Source: Granulicella sp. (GTDB lineage: Bacteria > Acidobacteriota > Terriglobia > Terriglobales > Acidobacteriaceae). Taken from it: 5,291 nucleotides of DNA. Under the pieces are notes generated by a model. The model saw nothing but the letters and a program-made list of their open reading frames with translations, was not told the DNA's origin and made no database searches. Position 1 is the first letter of the stretch, and each line of letters begins with the position of its first letter. Where the stretch lies: NCBI GenBank assembly GCA_003133205.1, contig PKWK01000098.1, positions 197 through 5,487 on the forward strand, written 5' to 3'. Position numbers and translations under genes: made by a program. This document shows positions 1 to 5,291 of this stretch, in pieces.

Positions 1-195
1 GTGGATGTGTATGTCAATTACCTGCGGCGGAAGGTGGATGACGCAGCAGTCGGCGATGCGAATGTGGGCTCCAATAGTGGAGGCCTGATTGAGACCGTGC
101 GCGGAGCCGGATACAGACTTGGCGGCCTGGGCCGAAGACCCGTGGCGCGGGGTTCGGGTCGACCGTCCCTGCTTGCCACCGTCGCGTGCGCCTAG
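1..195 (+). CDS. OmpR/PhoB-family response regulator, C-terminal end (5' partial)
   Basis: Only the end of the gene is in the window. The reading frame is open from base 1 to a TAG at 193-195, and the GTG at base 1 is most likely an internal valine codon. The 64 visible residues match the end of the winged-helix effector domain of OmpR/PhoB regulators: the recognition-helix signature VDVYVNYLRRKV (residues 1-12), then the wing signature LIETVRGAGYRLG (29-41). Such proteins bind promoter DNA as dimers after an Asp in an N-terminal receiver, not visible here, is phosphorylated by a histidine kinase. Two oddities: about 16 small, polar and acidic residues (13-28, DDAAVGDANVGSNSGG) lie between recognition helix and wing, longer than usual for the family. 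About 23 residues of unconserved Gly/Arg/Ala-rich tail follow the normal end GYRLG. The next gene starts 68 nt downstream on the same strand, so an operon is possible. The family call is secure; target genes and exact orthologue are unknown. Confidence 0.88.
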   Translation: MDVYVNYLRRKVDDAAVGDANVGSNSGGLIETVRGAGYRLGGLGRRPVARGSGRPSLLATVACA

Positions 196-201
196 ACGGT
201 G
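177..201 (+). other. GC-rich stem-loop spanning the response-regulator stop codon
   Basis: CACCGTC (177-183) and GACGGTG (195-201) are perfect 7-bp complements around an 11-nt loop that contains most of the TAG stop. No T-tract follows, so it does not look like an efficient intrinsic terminator. It might stabilise the upstream message end or weakly attenuate transcription into the next gene. It could also be a chance feature of GC-rich sequence. Confidence 0.35.
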
Positions 202-253
202 CCGATCAACTTCAGAATCCCGAGCAATCGGAACACAGAGCAATAACCGACAA

Positions 254-258
254 GGGAG
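254..258 (+). promoter_or_regulatory. Ribosome binding site of the sigma-54 activator gene
   Basis: GGGAG at 254-258, within AAGGGAGA, lies 5 nt before the ATG at 264. This decides the start: the in-frame GTG at 186 would overlap the upstream gene and add 26 residues of unconserved sequence, without a comparable Shine-Dalgarno. Confidence 0.75.
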
Positions 259-263
259 ATTCC

Positions 264-1646
264 ATGGGATATGGGCTGGGTAGGCAGAGCACCGAAAACA
301 AAGCGGCAATACGGACTGTAGTGCTGGCCAGTGCGGACGCACACTTCCGGTCACGGCTTCGCCAGCAACTGGCTGCGATGCGTTGGCAGGTGCGCGAGGC
401 CGCAGGAGGCGCAGAGGCGATGGCTCAACTGGAGATGCAGGGCGCCGAGGCGATGGTACTGGACAGCGTGCTGCCCGACCTGGAGGTCGGCGAGTTCGCC
501 ATGCAGATGCGAAGCCGGCATCCCGTCATGGATTTGCTGCGGGTTGATGCCGGCGCGGAGGAGCCTGGAGCGCGCAGTCCGCGGAGGAACGAGTTGCTTC
601 ATGCGTTGCGCCAGGCACAGCAGGACGCCTGGGGGACCTGCGGTGCGGGCGAGACGGCGGCCTGGGCGCTTGCGCCCGTTGAGCCACCGCAGAGTTCCGC
701 AGCCGGGAGATTAGCGCCCGGGGGAGAGCGCACGCGCGCCGCCCTGGAGGTGGCGGCGTTGCTGCGCTCGCGGAGCCCGGCATTGCCAACAGAGAACGGG
801 CGCGTATACGGGATGGAGGAGAAGCTGGGGGCGCCTGGTCCGGAATCTGTAGAGGCGTCCGTCCCCGGGGATGCCAGGATTGCGGTTCGCCCGCGTGTAG
901 CGCCGCTGCCGGAGATGGTGGGTGAGAGCCCGGACATGCTGGAACTGGCGCGGATGGTGCGGCTGGTTGCACCGCGGTCAACCACGGTGTTGATTGAGGG
1001 AGACACGGGCACAGGCAAGGAGTTGGTCGCCAAGGCCGTCCATCGGCTCAGTACTCGCGCGAGCAAACCGTTCCTGGTGCTGAACTGCGCGGCGATCCCG
1101 GAGGCGCTGCTTGAGGCAGAACTATTCGGACACACGCGCGGGGCATTTACGGGCGCGGTCCAGTCGCGGACGGGGAGGATCGAGGCTGCCCACGGAGGCA
1201 CGCTGTTTCTGGACGAGATTGGCGAGATGCCCATTGCGCTGCAGGCGAAGATGTTGCGCTTTCTCGAGTCGGGTGAACTGCAACGGGTGGGCGATAACGA
1301 GACCCTGCGCGTCGATGTGCGGGTGGTGGCCGCGTCGCACCAGCCGCTGCAACGGCGAGCGACGGAGGGTAAATCCCGGCTGGATCTCTATCACCGGCTG
1401 GCAGTGTGTCCGGTAAAGGTTCCGGCGCTGCGGGATCGGATGGAGGACGTGTCGATGCTTGCCGAATACCTGCTGGGCAGGCTGGGTGAGGAGATGCCGG
1501 TGAAGCGCCTCTCCGCAGACGCCTCAATGAGGCTGATGGAGCACGACTGGCCAGGCAATGTGCGGGAGTTAGCGCACGTGCTGGAGCGGGGAGCGATCCT
1601 TGCGGAGGATCGGAGGGAGATTGCGCGAGAGGAGATACGGTTTTAG
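264..1646 (+). CDS. NtrC-type sigma-54 activator with degenerate receiver and no DNA-binding domain
   Basis: This 460-residue cytoplasmic protein is a bacterial enhancer-binding-type AAA+ ATPase that would remodel sigma-54 RNA polymerase. Residues 17-95 resemble a receiver: a phosphoacceptor-like D67 follows a hydrophobic strand (AMVLDSVLPD). However, the acidic pocket is reduced to one Asp (D25), and the strand 4-5 segment carrying the conserved Thr/Ser and Lys is not recognisable. Residues 96-212 are an Ala/Pro/Gly/Arg-rich linker. The AAA+ domain (about 216-440) looks complete: Walker A GDTGTGKE (246-253), GAFTGA sigma-54 loop (293-298), Walker B LFLDEIG (314-320), NtrC-like ASHQ (357-360), arginine fingers R372 and R378, and sensor II WPGNVREL (429-436). 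The protein ends 24 residues later, so the usual Fis-type helix-turn-helix is absent. Family precedents without that domain include FlgR of Helicobacter pylori and CtcC of Chlamydia. The ATG at 264 has a good ribosome site. The gene lies 68 nt behind an OmpR-type regulator. The activator family is certain; target and input signal are unknown. Confidence 0.9.
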   Translation: MGYGLGRQSTENKAAIRTVVLASADAHFRSRLRQQLAAMRWQVREAAGGAEAMAQLEMQGAEAMVLDSVLPDLEVGEFAMQMRSRHPVMDLLRVDAGAEEPGARSPRRNELLHALRQAQQDAWGTCGAGETAAWALAPVEPPQSSAAGRLAPGGERTRAALEVAALLRSRSPALPTENGRVYGMEEKLGAPGPESVEASVPGDARIAVRPRVAPLPEMVGESPDMLELARMVRLVAPRSTTVLIEGDTGTGKELVAKAVHRLSTRASKPFLVLNCAAIPEALLEAELFGHTRGAFTGAVQSRTGRIEAAHGGTLFLDEIGEMPIALQAKMLRFLESGELQRVGDNETLRVDVRVVAASHQPLQRRATEGKSRLDLYHRLAVCPVKVPALRDRMEDVSMLAEYLLGRLGEEMPVKRLSADASMRLMEHDWPGNVRELAHVLERGAILAEDRREIAREEIRF

Positions 1647-1672
1647 GGCCGACGAGAGCGAGGTGGCTGTTT

Positions 1673-1769
1673 GCAAACCTGGGGGTTAACTGCCTCGACA
1701 ACACCGGATGGAGCGCAAATTCCCGTATGTGGCTGGCATCAGACGACTTTAGGTTTGCTGGCGTTTTTT
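1673..1769 (+). repeat. Long-range inverted repeat followed by T6
   Basis: GCAAACCT (1673-1680) is exactly complementary to AGGTTTGC (1751-1758), with 70 nt between the arms. The left arm overlaps the palindrome GTTTGCAAAC (1669-1678). Five bases after the right arm comes TTTTTT (1764-1769). The position, just past the end of the sigma-54 activator gene and transcribed with it, suits a weak or atypical transcription end. The stem is short and the loop long, so this is tentative. Confidence 0.3.
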
Positions 1770-1770
1770 G

Positions 1771-1932
1771 ATGAAATACAGCAGAAACAAAGTTGTACGC
1801 AAAGACCCGCAATCTGCTTATGATGAGGCACCGGAACGCGCAACGGCGGATCTCGCTGCCGACGCTACAGAGAGGCAAAAACGAGATGAACTGGCTACGA
1901 GTATTGCTTGCATATTGGCGGCGCTGGAGTGA
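1771..1932 (+). CDS. Possible small hypothetical protein, 53 residues
   Basis: An ATG at 1771 opens a 53-residue frame ending at TGA 1930-1932, filling most of the convergent gap before the priA stop. The product starts basic (MKYSRNKVVRK) and becomes acidic and helix-prone (DEAPERATADLAADATERQKRDELA), ending in a short hydrophobic stretch (ATSIACILAAL). It has no signal peptide and no full-length membrane segment. I do not recognise a family. Against it: no Shine-Dalgarno is visible before the ATG, which is preceded by T6G; an in-frame TAG at 1750-1752 limits any longer start; and codon use lacks the strong third-position G/C bias of the neighbours. In its favour: the frame covers half of an otherwise empty gap and its charge pattern is non-random. 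It could equally be spacer DNA with a chance ORF. Confidence 0.3.
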   Translation: MKYSRNKVVRKDPQSAYDEAPERATADLAADATERQKRDELATSIACILAALE

Positions 1933-1947
1933 AGTAATTTAGTCTGC

Positions 1948-4428
1948 CTACATCAGATGGACGGCGTCCACGTCGAGGACAAGGTTGCGGCGTGGAATGG
2001 CCTGTGCTTCGGCGAAGGCGAGCAATGCGCGCAAGGTGCGACCGAGGACGTCGCGCCGTTCGGCCTTGAGCACGAAGTGGAATCGGTAGATGCGCTTGAG
2101 CCGCGCAATGGGGGCGGCGGCCGGCCCCAGCACGCGTACCTTGTCGAGTCGTTGGGCGGCGAACCAGCGGCCCAGCGTATTCGCCCACGCGGCAGCCTCC
2201 TCGAGCGACTGACCCTGGACAATGACATTGGCGAGCACGGCCGAGGGTGGGTAGTGCATCCATCGGCGGTATTGCAACTCTTTCGCCACGAAGCCGTTGT
2301 AGTTGTGCGTAGCGGCGCATTGGATTGCGTAATGCTCCGGGTGGTACGTCTGGACCAGCACCTGGCCCGCAAGGTCTCCGCGACCCGCCCGGCCTGAGAC
2401 CTGGGTGAGCAACTGGAAGACGCGCTCGGCGGCGCGAAAGTCCGGCAAGCCGAGGGCAGAGTCCGCACCCACCACGCCGACCAGTGTTACGCCGTGGATG
2501 TCGTGGCCCTTCGCGATCATCTGCGTGCCGACCAGCAGGTTGATCTCGCCCGAGTGCAGACGCGTGAGCAAACGTTCCATGTCACCGCGACCGCGCACGG
2601 TATCACGATCCATCCGCCCGATGCGGGCGTTGGGGAACAACTCCTGCAGCCGTTCTTCGCCCTGCTGCGATCCGGCGCCAAGGTAGTAGAGGTGCTCGCT
2701 CTCGCACTTCGGGCATTTCTTTGGAATCGATCGCCGAAAGCCGCAGTAGTGGCACTCCAGCCGGTCGCCTGGATGCGCGTGGAGATCAGTCCCCACCACC
2801 GGCTTGTGGTAGGTCATCGCGATGGCACAGTTTTCGCACTCGATCTTCTCGCCGCAGCTTCGGCAGAGCACGGTGAACGAATAGCCACGCCGGTTCAGCA
2901 GGATGATGACCTGCTCGCCACGATCGATCGTGGCCTGAGTTTCGGCGACGAGTTGGCGCGAGAAGATGTCGTCCTTGCCGGTCTCCTTGAACTCGGTGCG
3001 CATGTCGACCAGCTCGACCGTGGGCAGCGAGCGGCTCATCACGCGAGTCAGCATCTCGATACGTTGATATCGGCCGCGCTCGGAGTTGGCCCAGCTTTCG
3101 AGCGATGGCGTGGCGGACCCGAGCACGACGACGGCGTCGTTGAACTTCGCCCGCATCACCGCGACGTCGCGACCGTGATAGCGCGGCGTCTCGTCCTGCT
3201 TGTAGCTCGAATCATGCTCCTCATCGACCAGGATGAGGCCGAGGTCCACCATCGGCGCGAACACCGCGGAGCGCGTGCCGACGACGATGCGCGCCTCTCC
3301 TCGACGAATGCGGTGCCACTGTTCGGCGCGCTCGTCGGGGGTCAGGCCCGAATGCAGCAGAGCGACCTGTGTCCCGAAGGCCGCAAACATCTGGCCGACC
3401 ATCGCTGGCGTGAGGCCGATCTCCGGCACAAGCAGCAGCGCCGACTTGCCGGCGTCGAGCGCGCGATGCATCGCGGCAAAGTAGACGGTGGTCTTGCCCG
3501 AGCCGGTAATTCCGTAGAGCAGTATGGGGTGGAATCCGCCTTGCGACATCGCCGCCGCGATGGACGAGAGCGCCTCCATTTGAGCCTCGTTGAGTGCGTG
3601 CTCGTGGGCGTGTTTCTTGCCATTCGCGGGAAGGCCACCGAGGTGGAAGTCTTCGGGCGCGTCCTCGATTGCGACCAGCGAGCGCTTGACCAGCGTGGCC
3701 AGTGTGGAGGCGGGGACGCTGAGTTCGCGCAGATCGCGCACACGCATGCGTCCTCCGGCGGCGGCGATCTCGGCGAGGATGGCGGTCTGATTCTCGTTCA
3801 GCTTCGGGATGCGCGCGTCCGGGACGAGCACCGCGATCCGCTCGGTGCGGCGAGCGTCGCGCTCCTCGGCGAGAGCTTCGCGGGTAAGCCATTTCTTGCG
3901 CACCATGGCGTCGAGCAGCGCCTTGCGCGCCTGCGTCGCAGAGCGCAGCGCGGAGGCCTTGGCTGCGTCCCCATCCTCCAGGTAGTTGAGCACCGCGTAC
4001 TCGCGGTTCTGATCTTCAGCCGGCAATCTCGATCGACGCGAGGAACCCTTTGCCGCGCTCTCGTAGAGCACGCGGCGGCCAGCCTCGGCGATGCGGTAGG
4101 TGAACTGGCGGCGCACCTCGGCGGCCAGTGGCATCATGCTGCGCAGTACCTCGCCCAGCGGCGCGACGTAGTACTGCGCGATCCACGCGGCCAGGCGCAT
4201 CAGTTCATCCGAGAGCAGGGGGGCGTCATCGAGCACCTGCTGAACCGGCTTGATTTCAATCCCGTCTGTAGGCGCATCGTCATGCACGCGGACGACCACG
4301 CCTATCAATCGCTGCCCGCTGAATGGAACCAGCACACGCGCGCCAACCTCCGGCGCGGTCCCGTTCACCGCATAGGTGAAGGTCCGGTCGAGCGGTACGG
4401 GCAGCGCAACGTCGCAGAAGGCAGGCAT
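1948..4428 (-). CDS. priA: Primosomal protein N' (replication restart 3'-5' DNA helicase PriA)
   Basis: PriA recognises abandoned replication forks and D-loops, unwinds the lagging strand and starts reloading of the replicative helicase. The 826-residue product shows the whole architecture. The N-terminal 3'-end binding domain starts MPAFCDVALPVPLDRTFTY, matching the usual PriA start. A winged-helix region spans about 106-215. The helicase has Walker A GITGSGKT (306-313), DEEH box (402-405) with aromatic-rich loop YKQDETPRYHGRD (409-421), motif III GSATPSLES (437-445), GTQMIAKGHD (634-643) and QVSGRAGRG (676-684). Eight zinc cysteines are intact (C522, C525, C531, C534, C559, C562, C572, C575), and the C-terminus ends LDVDAVHLM. 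It is longer than E. coli PriA (732 residues), mostly ahead of Walker A, with a further 10-residue histidine-containing insertion between the second and third cysteine pairs. The start at 4428 is chosen by homology. ATG 4434 and GTG 4488 are in-frame alternatives; the latter has a GAGG 6 nt upstream. The gene is convergent with the sigma-54 activator and divergent from ahcY. Confidence 0.97.
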   Translation of the reverse strand: MPAFCDVALPVPLDRTFTYAVNGTAPEVGARVLVPFSGQRLIGVVVRVHDDAPTDGIEIKPVQQVLDDAPLLSDELMRLAAWIAQYYVAPLGEVLRSMMPLAAEVRRQFTYRIAEAGRRVLYESAAKGSSRRSRLPAEDQNREYAVLNYLEDGDAAKASALRSATQARKALLDAMVRKKWLTREALAEERDARRTERIAVLVPDARIPKLNENQTAILAEIAAAGGRMRVRDLRELSVPASTLATLVKRSLVAIEDAPEDFHLGGLPANGKKHAHEHALNEAQMEALSSIAAAMSQGGFHPILLYGITGSGKTTVYFAAMHRALDAGKSALLLVPEIGLTPAMVGQMFAAFGTQVALLHSGLTPDERAEQWHRIRRGEARIVVGTRSAVFAPMVDLGLILVDEEHDSSYKQDETPRYHGRDVAVMRAKFNDAVVVLGSATPSLESWANSERGRYQRIEMLTRVMSRSLPTVELVDMRTEFKETGKDDIFSRQLVAETQATIDRGEQVIILLNRRGYSFTVLCRSCGEKIECENCAIAMTYHKPVVGTDLHAHPGDRLECHYCGFRRSIPKKCPKCESEHLYYLGAGSQQGEERLQELFPNARIGRMDRDTVRGRGDMERLLTRLHSGEINLLVGTQMIAKGHDIHGVTLVGVVGADSALGLPDFRAAERVFQLLTQVSGRAGRGDLAGQVLVQTYHPEHYAIQCAATHNYNGFVAKELQYRRWMHYPPSAVLANVIVQGQSLEEAAAWANTLGRWFAAQRLDKVRVLGPAAAPIARLKRIYRFHFVLKAERRDVLGRTLRALLAFAEAQAIPRRNLVLDVDAVHLM

Positions 4429-4484
4429 CACCATCCAGACTAACGCCCACGGCTGTGCGACCCCTGCTCGCGGACATCCAATCC

Positions 4485-4516
4485 CCACTCACTGCCTCAT
4501 AAACACCACTCACTGC
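4485..4516. repeat. Perfect 11-bp direct repeat, 21-bp pitch, in the priA/ahcY divergent region
   Basis: CCACTCACTGC occurs at 4485-4495 and again at 4506-4516, separated by 10 bp. The 21-bp centre-to-centre distance is two helical turns, placing both copies on the same DNA face, as expected for tandem binding of a regulator. If the ahcY promoter is as proposed, with transcription starting near 4578, the half-sites sit around -88 and -67, an upstream-activator position. The repeat is also 57 bp or more upstream of the preferred priA start. The binding protein is unknown, and a chance duplication is possible. Confidence 0.5.
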
Positions 4517-4543
4517 TATTGTTTACCGCCCGCACAGGAAGCA

Positions 4544-4571
4544 TTGGAAATCGGGCACGCGATGTTATCCT
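4544..4571 (+). promoter_or_regulatory. Candidate sigma-70-type promoter for ahcY
   Basis: TTGGAA (4544-4549) and TATCCT (4566-4571) are separated by 16 bp, and each matches the -35/-10 consensus at 4 of 6 positions. Transcription would begin near 4577-4579, giving a leader of about 77 nt before the ahcY ATG. No better pair was found in this short gap, but the match is moderate. Confidence 0.4.
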
Positions 4572-4585
4572 GAATGGGATACATA

Positions 4586-4626
4586 GGTCCACGGCAAGAC
4601 GACTTGCTGGTCCCCCTTCGGACCAG
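4586..4626 (+). promoter_or_regulatory. Structured 5' leader of ahcY with alternative hairpins
   Basis: Three complementarities lie in the proposed leader. GCAAG (4594-4598) pairs with CTTGC (4603-4607) around ACGA. CTGGTCC (4607-4613) pairs perfectly with GGACCAG (4620-4626) around a 6-nt loop. A second GGTCC (4586-4590) could instead pair with GGACC (4620-4624) and enclose the first hairpin. The last two are mutually exclusive, a layout shared with switching leaders. No T-tract follows, so the 7-bp hairpin is not an intrinsic terminator. I see no SAH-riboswitch core motif. The structure is seen; the function is inferred. Confidence 0.35.
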
Positions 4627-4643
4627 AAACTTAGACGACAAAT

Positions 4644-4649
4644 GAGGTG
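4644..4649 (+). promoter_or_regulatory. Ribosome binding site of ahcY
   Basis: GAGGTG (4644-4649) lies 5 nt before the ATG at 4655 and fixes that start. Confidence 0.8.
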
Positions 4650-4654
4650 TTTGA

Positions 4655-5291
4655 ATGGCGACGGCGACGATCGATAAGGCAGTGTTGGGTGGTGCGGCGG
4701 AGTACAAGGTCGCGGATATTGGCTTGGCCGAGTTTGGCCGCAGGGAGATCGACATCGCCGAGCAGGAGATGCCCGGGCTGATGTCGATTCGCAACAAGTA
4801 TGCCGCGGGCAAGCCGCTGGCCGGTGTGCGCGTGACCGGGTCGCTGCACATGACCATCCAGACTGCCGTGCTGATCGAGACCATGGTGGCACTGGGTGCC
4901 AATGTGCGCTGGGCGAGCTGCAATATCTTCTCCACTCAGGACCATGCAGCGGCGGCGATCGCGGCGGCGGGTGTGCCGGTGTTTGCCTGGAAGGGCGAGT
5001 CGCTGGAGGAATTCTGGTGGTGTACGAACCAGTCACTGAACTTCCCCGACGGCAAGGGCGGGTTTCTGGGCCCGCAGCTTGTGATCGACGACGGTGGCGA
5101 CGTTACCCTGCTGATCCACAAGGGTTATGAAATGGAGAATGGCGACAAGTGGATTGACTCGCCCTCCGGTTCGCACGAAGAGGACGTTATCAAAGCGCTG
5201 ATGAAGAAGGTCCATGCTGAGCATCCGACGCGCTGGCACGATGTGGCGAAGGAGTGGCGCGGAGTTTCCGAAGAGACGACGACCGGCGTGC
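4655..5291 (+). CDS. ahcY: Adenosylhomocysteinase (S-adenosyl-L-homocysteine hydrolase), 3' partial
   Basis: This cytosolic NAD-dependent enzyme reversibly splits S-adenosylhomocysteine into adenosine and homocysteine. It relieves inhibition of methyltransferases and feeds the methionine cycle. The first 212 residues are in the window and the frame is still open at the end. Diagnostic segments are [20 protein letters not shown] (62-81; H65 in the substrate site), [18 protein letters not shown] (86-103), the DDGGD motif (145-149) and SEETTTGV (205-212; E207 corresponds to human E156). Between LIH (153-155) and GVSEE (203-207) there are 47 residues where human AHCY has about 11. This is the roughly 36-residue insertion common in bacterial enzymes, so it is normal here. 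The catalytic Lys/Asp pair and the NAD-binding Rossmann domain lie beyond the window edge. The start follows from the conserved N-terminal region and a GAGGTG ribosome site 5 nt upstream. It is transcribed divergently from priA, with a 226-bp gap from the preferred priA start. Confidence 0.97.
   Translation, partial: MATATIDKAVLGGAAEYKVADIGLAEFGRREIDIAEQEMPGLMSIRNKYAAGKPLAGVRVTGSLHMTIQTAVLIETMVALGANVRWASCNIFSTQDHAAAAIAAAGVPVFAWKGESLEEFWWCTNQSLNFPDGKGGFLGPQLVIDDGGDVTLLIHKGYEMENGDKWIDSPSGSHEEDVIKALMKKVHAEHPTRWHDVAKEWRGVSEETTTGV

Larger units (their letters stand above)
1647..1947. other. Convergent intergenic region between the sigma-54 activator and priA
   Basis: These 301 bases separate two converging genes and look less GC-rich than their neighbours. 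They hold a 10-bp palindrome GTTTGCAAAC (1669-1678), a long-range inverted repeat (1673-1680 with 1751-1758), a T6 run (1764-1769) and a possible 53-codon ORF (1771-1932). No compact GC-rich hairpin plus T-tract, the classic intrinsic terminator for either flanking gene, was found. No tRNA or recognisable ncRNA was seen. Confidence 0.6.

Noticed and set aside
599..1234. 211-codon open frame on the - strand
   Set aside because: It is a shadow of the sigma-54 activator linker and Walker region, with low-complexity Ser/Ala/Pro content.
1647..1771. Helix-turn-helix of the sigma-54 activator lost by a frameshift near the stop codon
   Set aside because: I read both other forward frames after 1646. 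One stops within 14 codons, and the other gives about 40 residues without any Fis-type HTH pattern, so a simple frameshift does not restore the domain.
1147..1878. 243-codon open frame on the - strand covering the end of the sigma-54 activator and the gap
   Set aside because: It is antisense to the conserved AAA+ domain, has Pro/Ser/Arg-rich composition and no family resemblance.
1647..1947. Sigma-54 (-24/-12) promoter in the gap
   Set aside because: TGGC at 1735 region and TTTGC at 1754-1758 are not at the required spacing, and no other GG-N10-GC match with the right context was seen.
2494..4443. 649-codon open frame on the + strand
   Set aside because: It lies wholly antisense to priA, whose motifs are unmistakable. 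Its protein is His/Arg/Gly-rich without recognisable domains and is explained by codon bias in GC-rich DNA.
4607..4626. Intrinsic terminator hairpin in the ahcY leader
   Set aside because: The 7-bp stem is good, but it is followed by AAACTTAGACGAC rather than a T-tract.
4572..4654. SAH riboswitch upstream of ahcY
   Set aside because: The known conserved core and pseudoknot elements could not be found. Only unrelated hairpins are present.
4516..4935. 139-codon open frame on the - strand over the ahcY start
   Set aside because: It is antisense to highly conserved ahcY sequence and its product has no recognisable motifs.

Overview
This high-GC window reads as an ordinary bacterial chromosome segment. 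The coding style resembles soil Acidobacteriota (class Terriglobia). That placement is an inference from the general look of the PriA, the adenosylhomocysteinase with the long bacterial insertion, and the two-component/sigma-54 regulators; it is not proven by any marker. No mobile element, CRISPR array, tRNA or rRNA was seen.

Layout. (i) 1-195 (+): the last 64 codons of an OmpR/PhoB-type response regulator that begins upstream of the window. (ii) 264-1646 (+): a 460-residue NtrC-like sigma-54 activator. It has an intact AAA+ engine (Walker A, GAFTGA, Walker B, arginine fingers), a degraded receiver domain and no C-terminal helix-turn-helix. It sits 68 nt behind the response regulator and may be co-transcribed with it. 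(iii) 1647-1947: a convergent intergenic gap holding a long-range inverted repeat, a T6 tract and one possible 53-codon small ORF (1771-1932). (iv) 1948-4428 (-): complete priA, the replication-restart helicase. (v) 4429-4654: the divergent regulatory region between priA and ahcY. It contains a perfect 11-bp direct repeat with exactly 21-bp pitch, a plausible sigma-70 promoter facing ahcY, and a structured leader. (vi) 4655-5291 (+): the first 212 codons of ahcY (S-adenosylhomocysteine hydrolase), which runs off the window.

Functionally, priA (replication restart) and ahcY (methyl-cycle recycling) are housekeeping genes fired divergently from a short shared control region. The two regulators on the left form a separate signalling module whose partners, probably including a histidine kinase, lie upstream. 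No clearly new multi-gene system is visible. The points most worth a second look are the DNA-binding-less, receiver-degenerate sigma-54 activator and the phased direct repeat plus structured leader upstream of ahcY.
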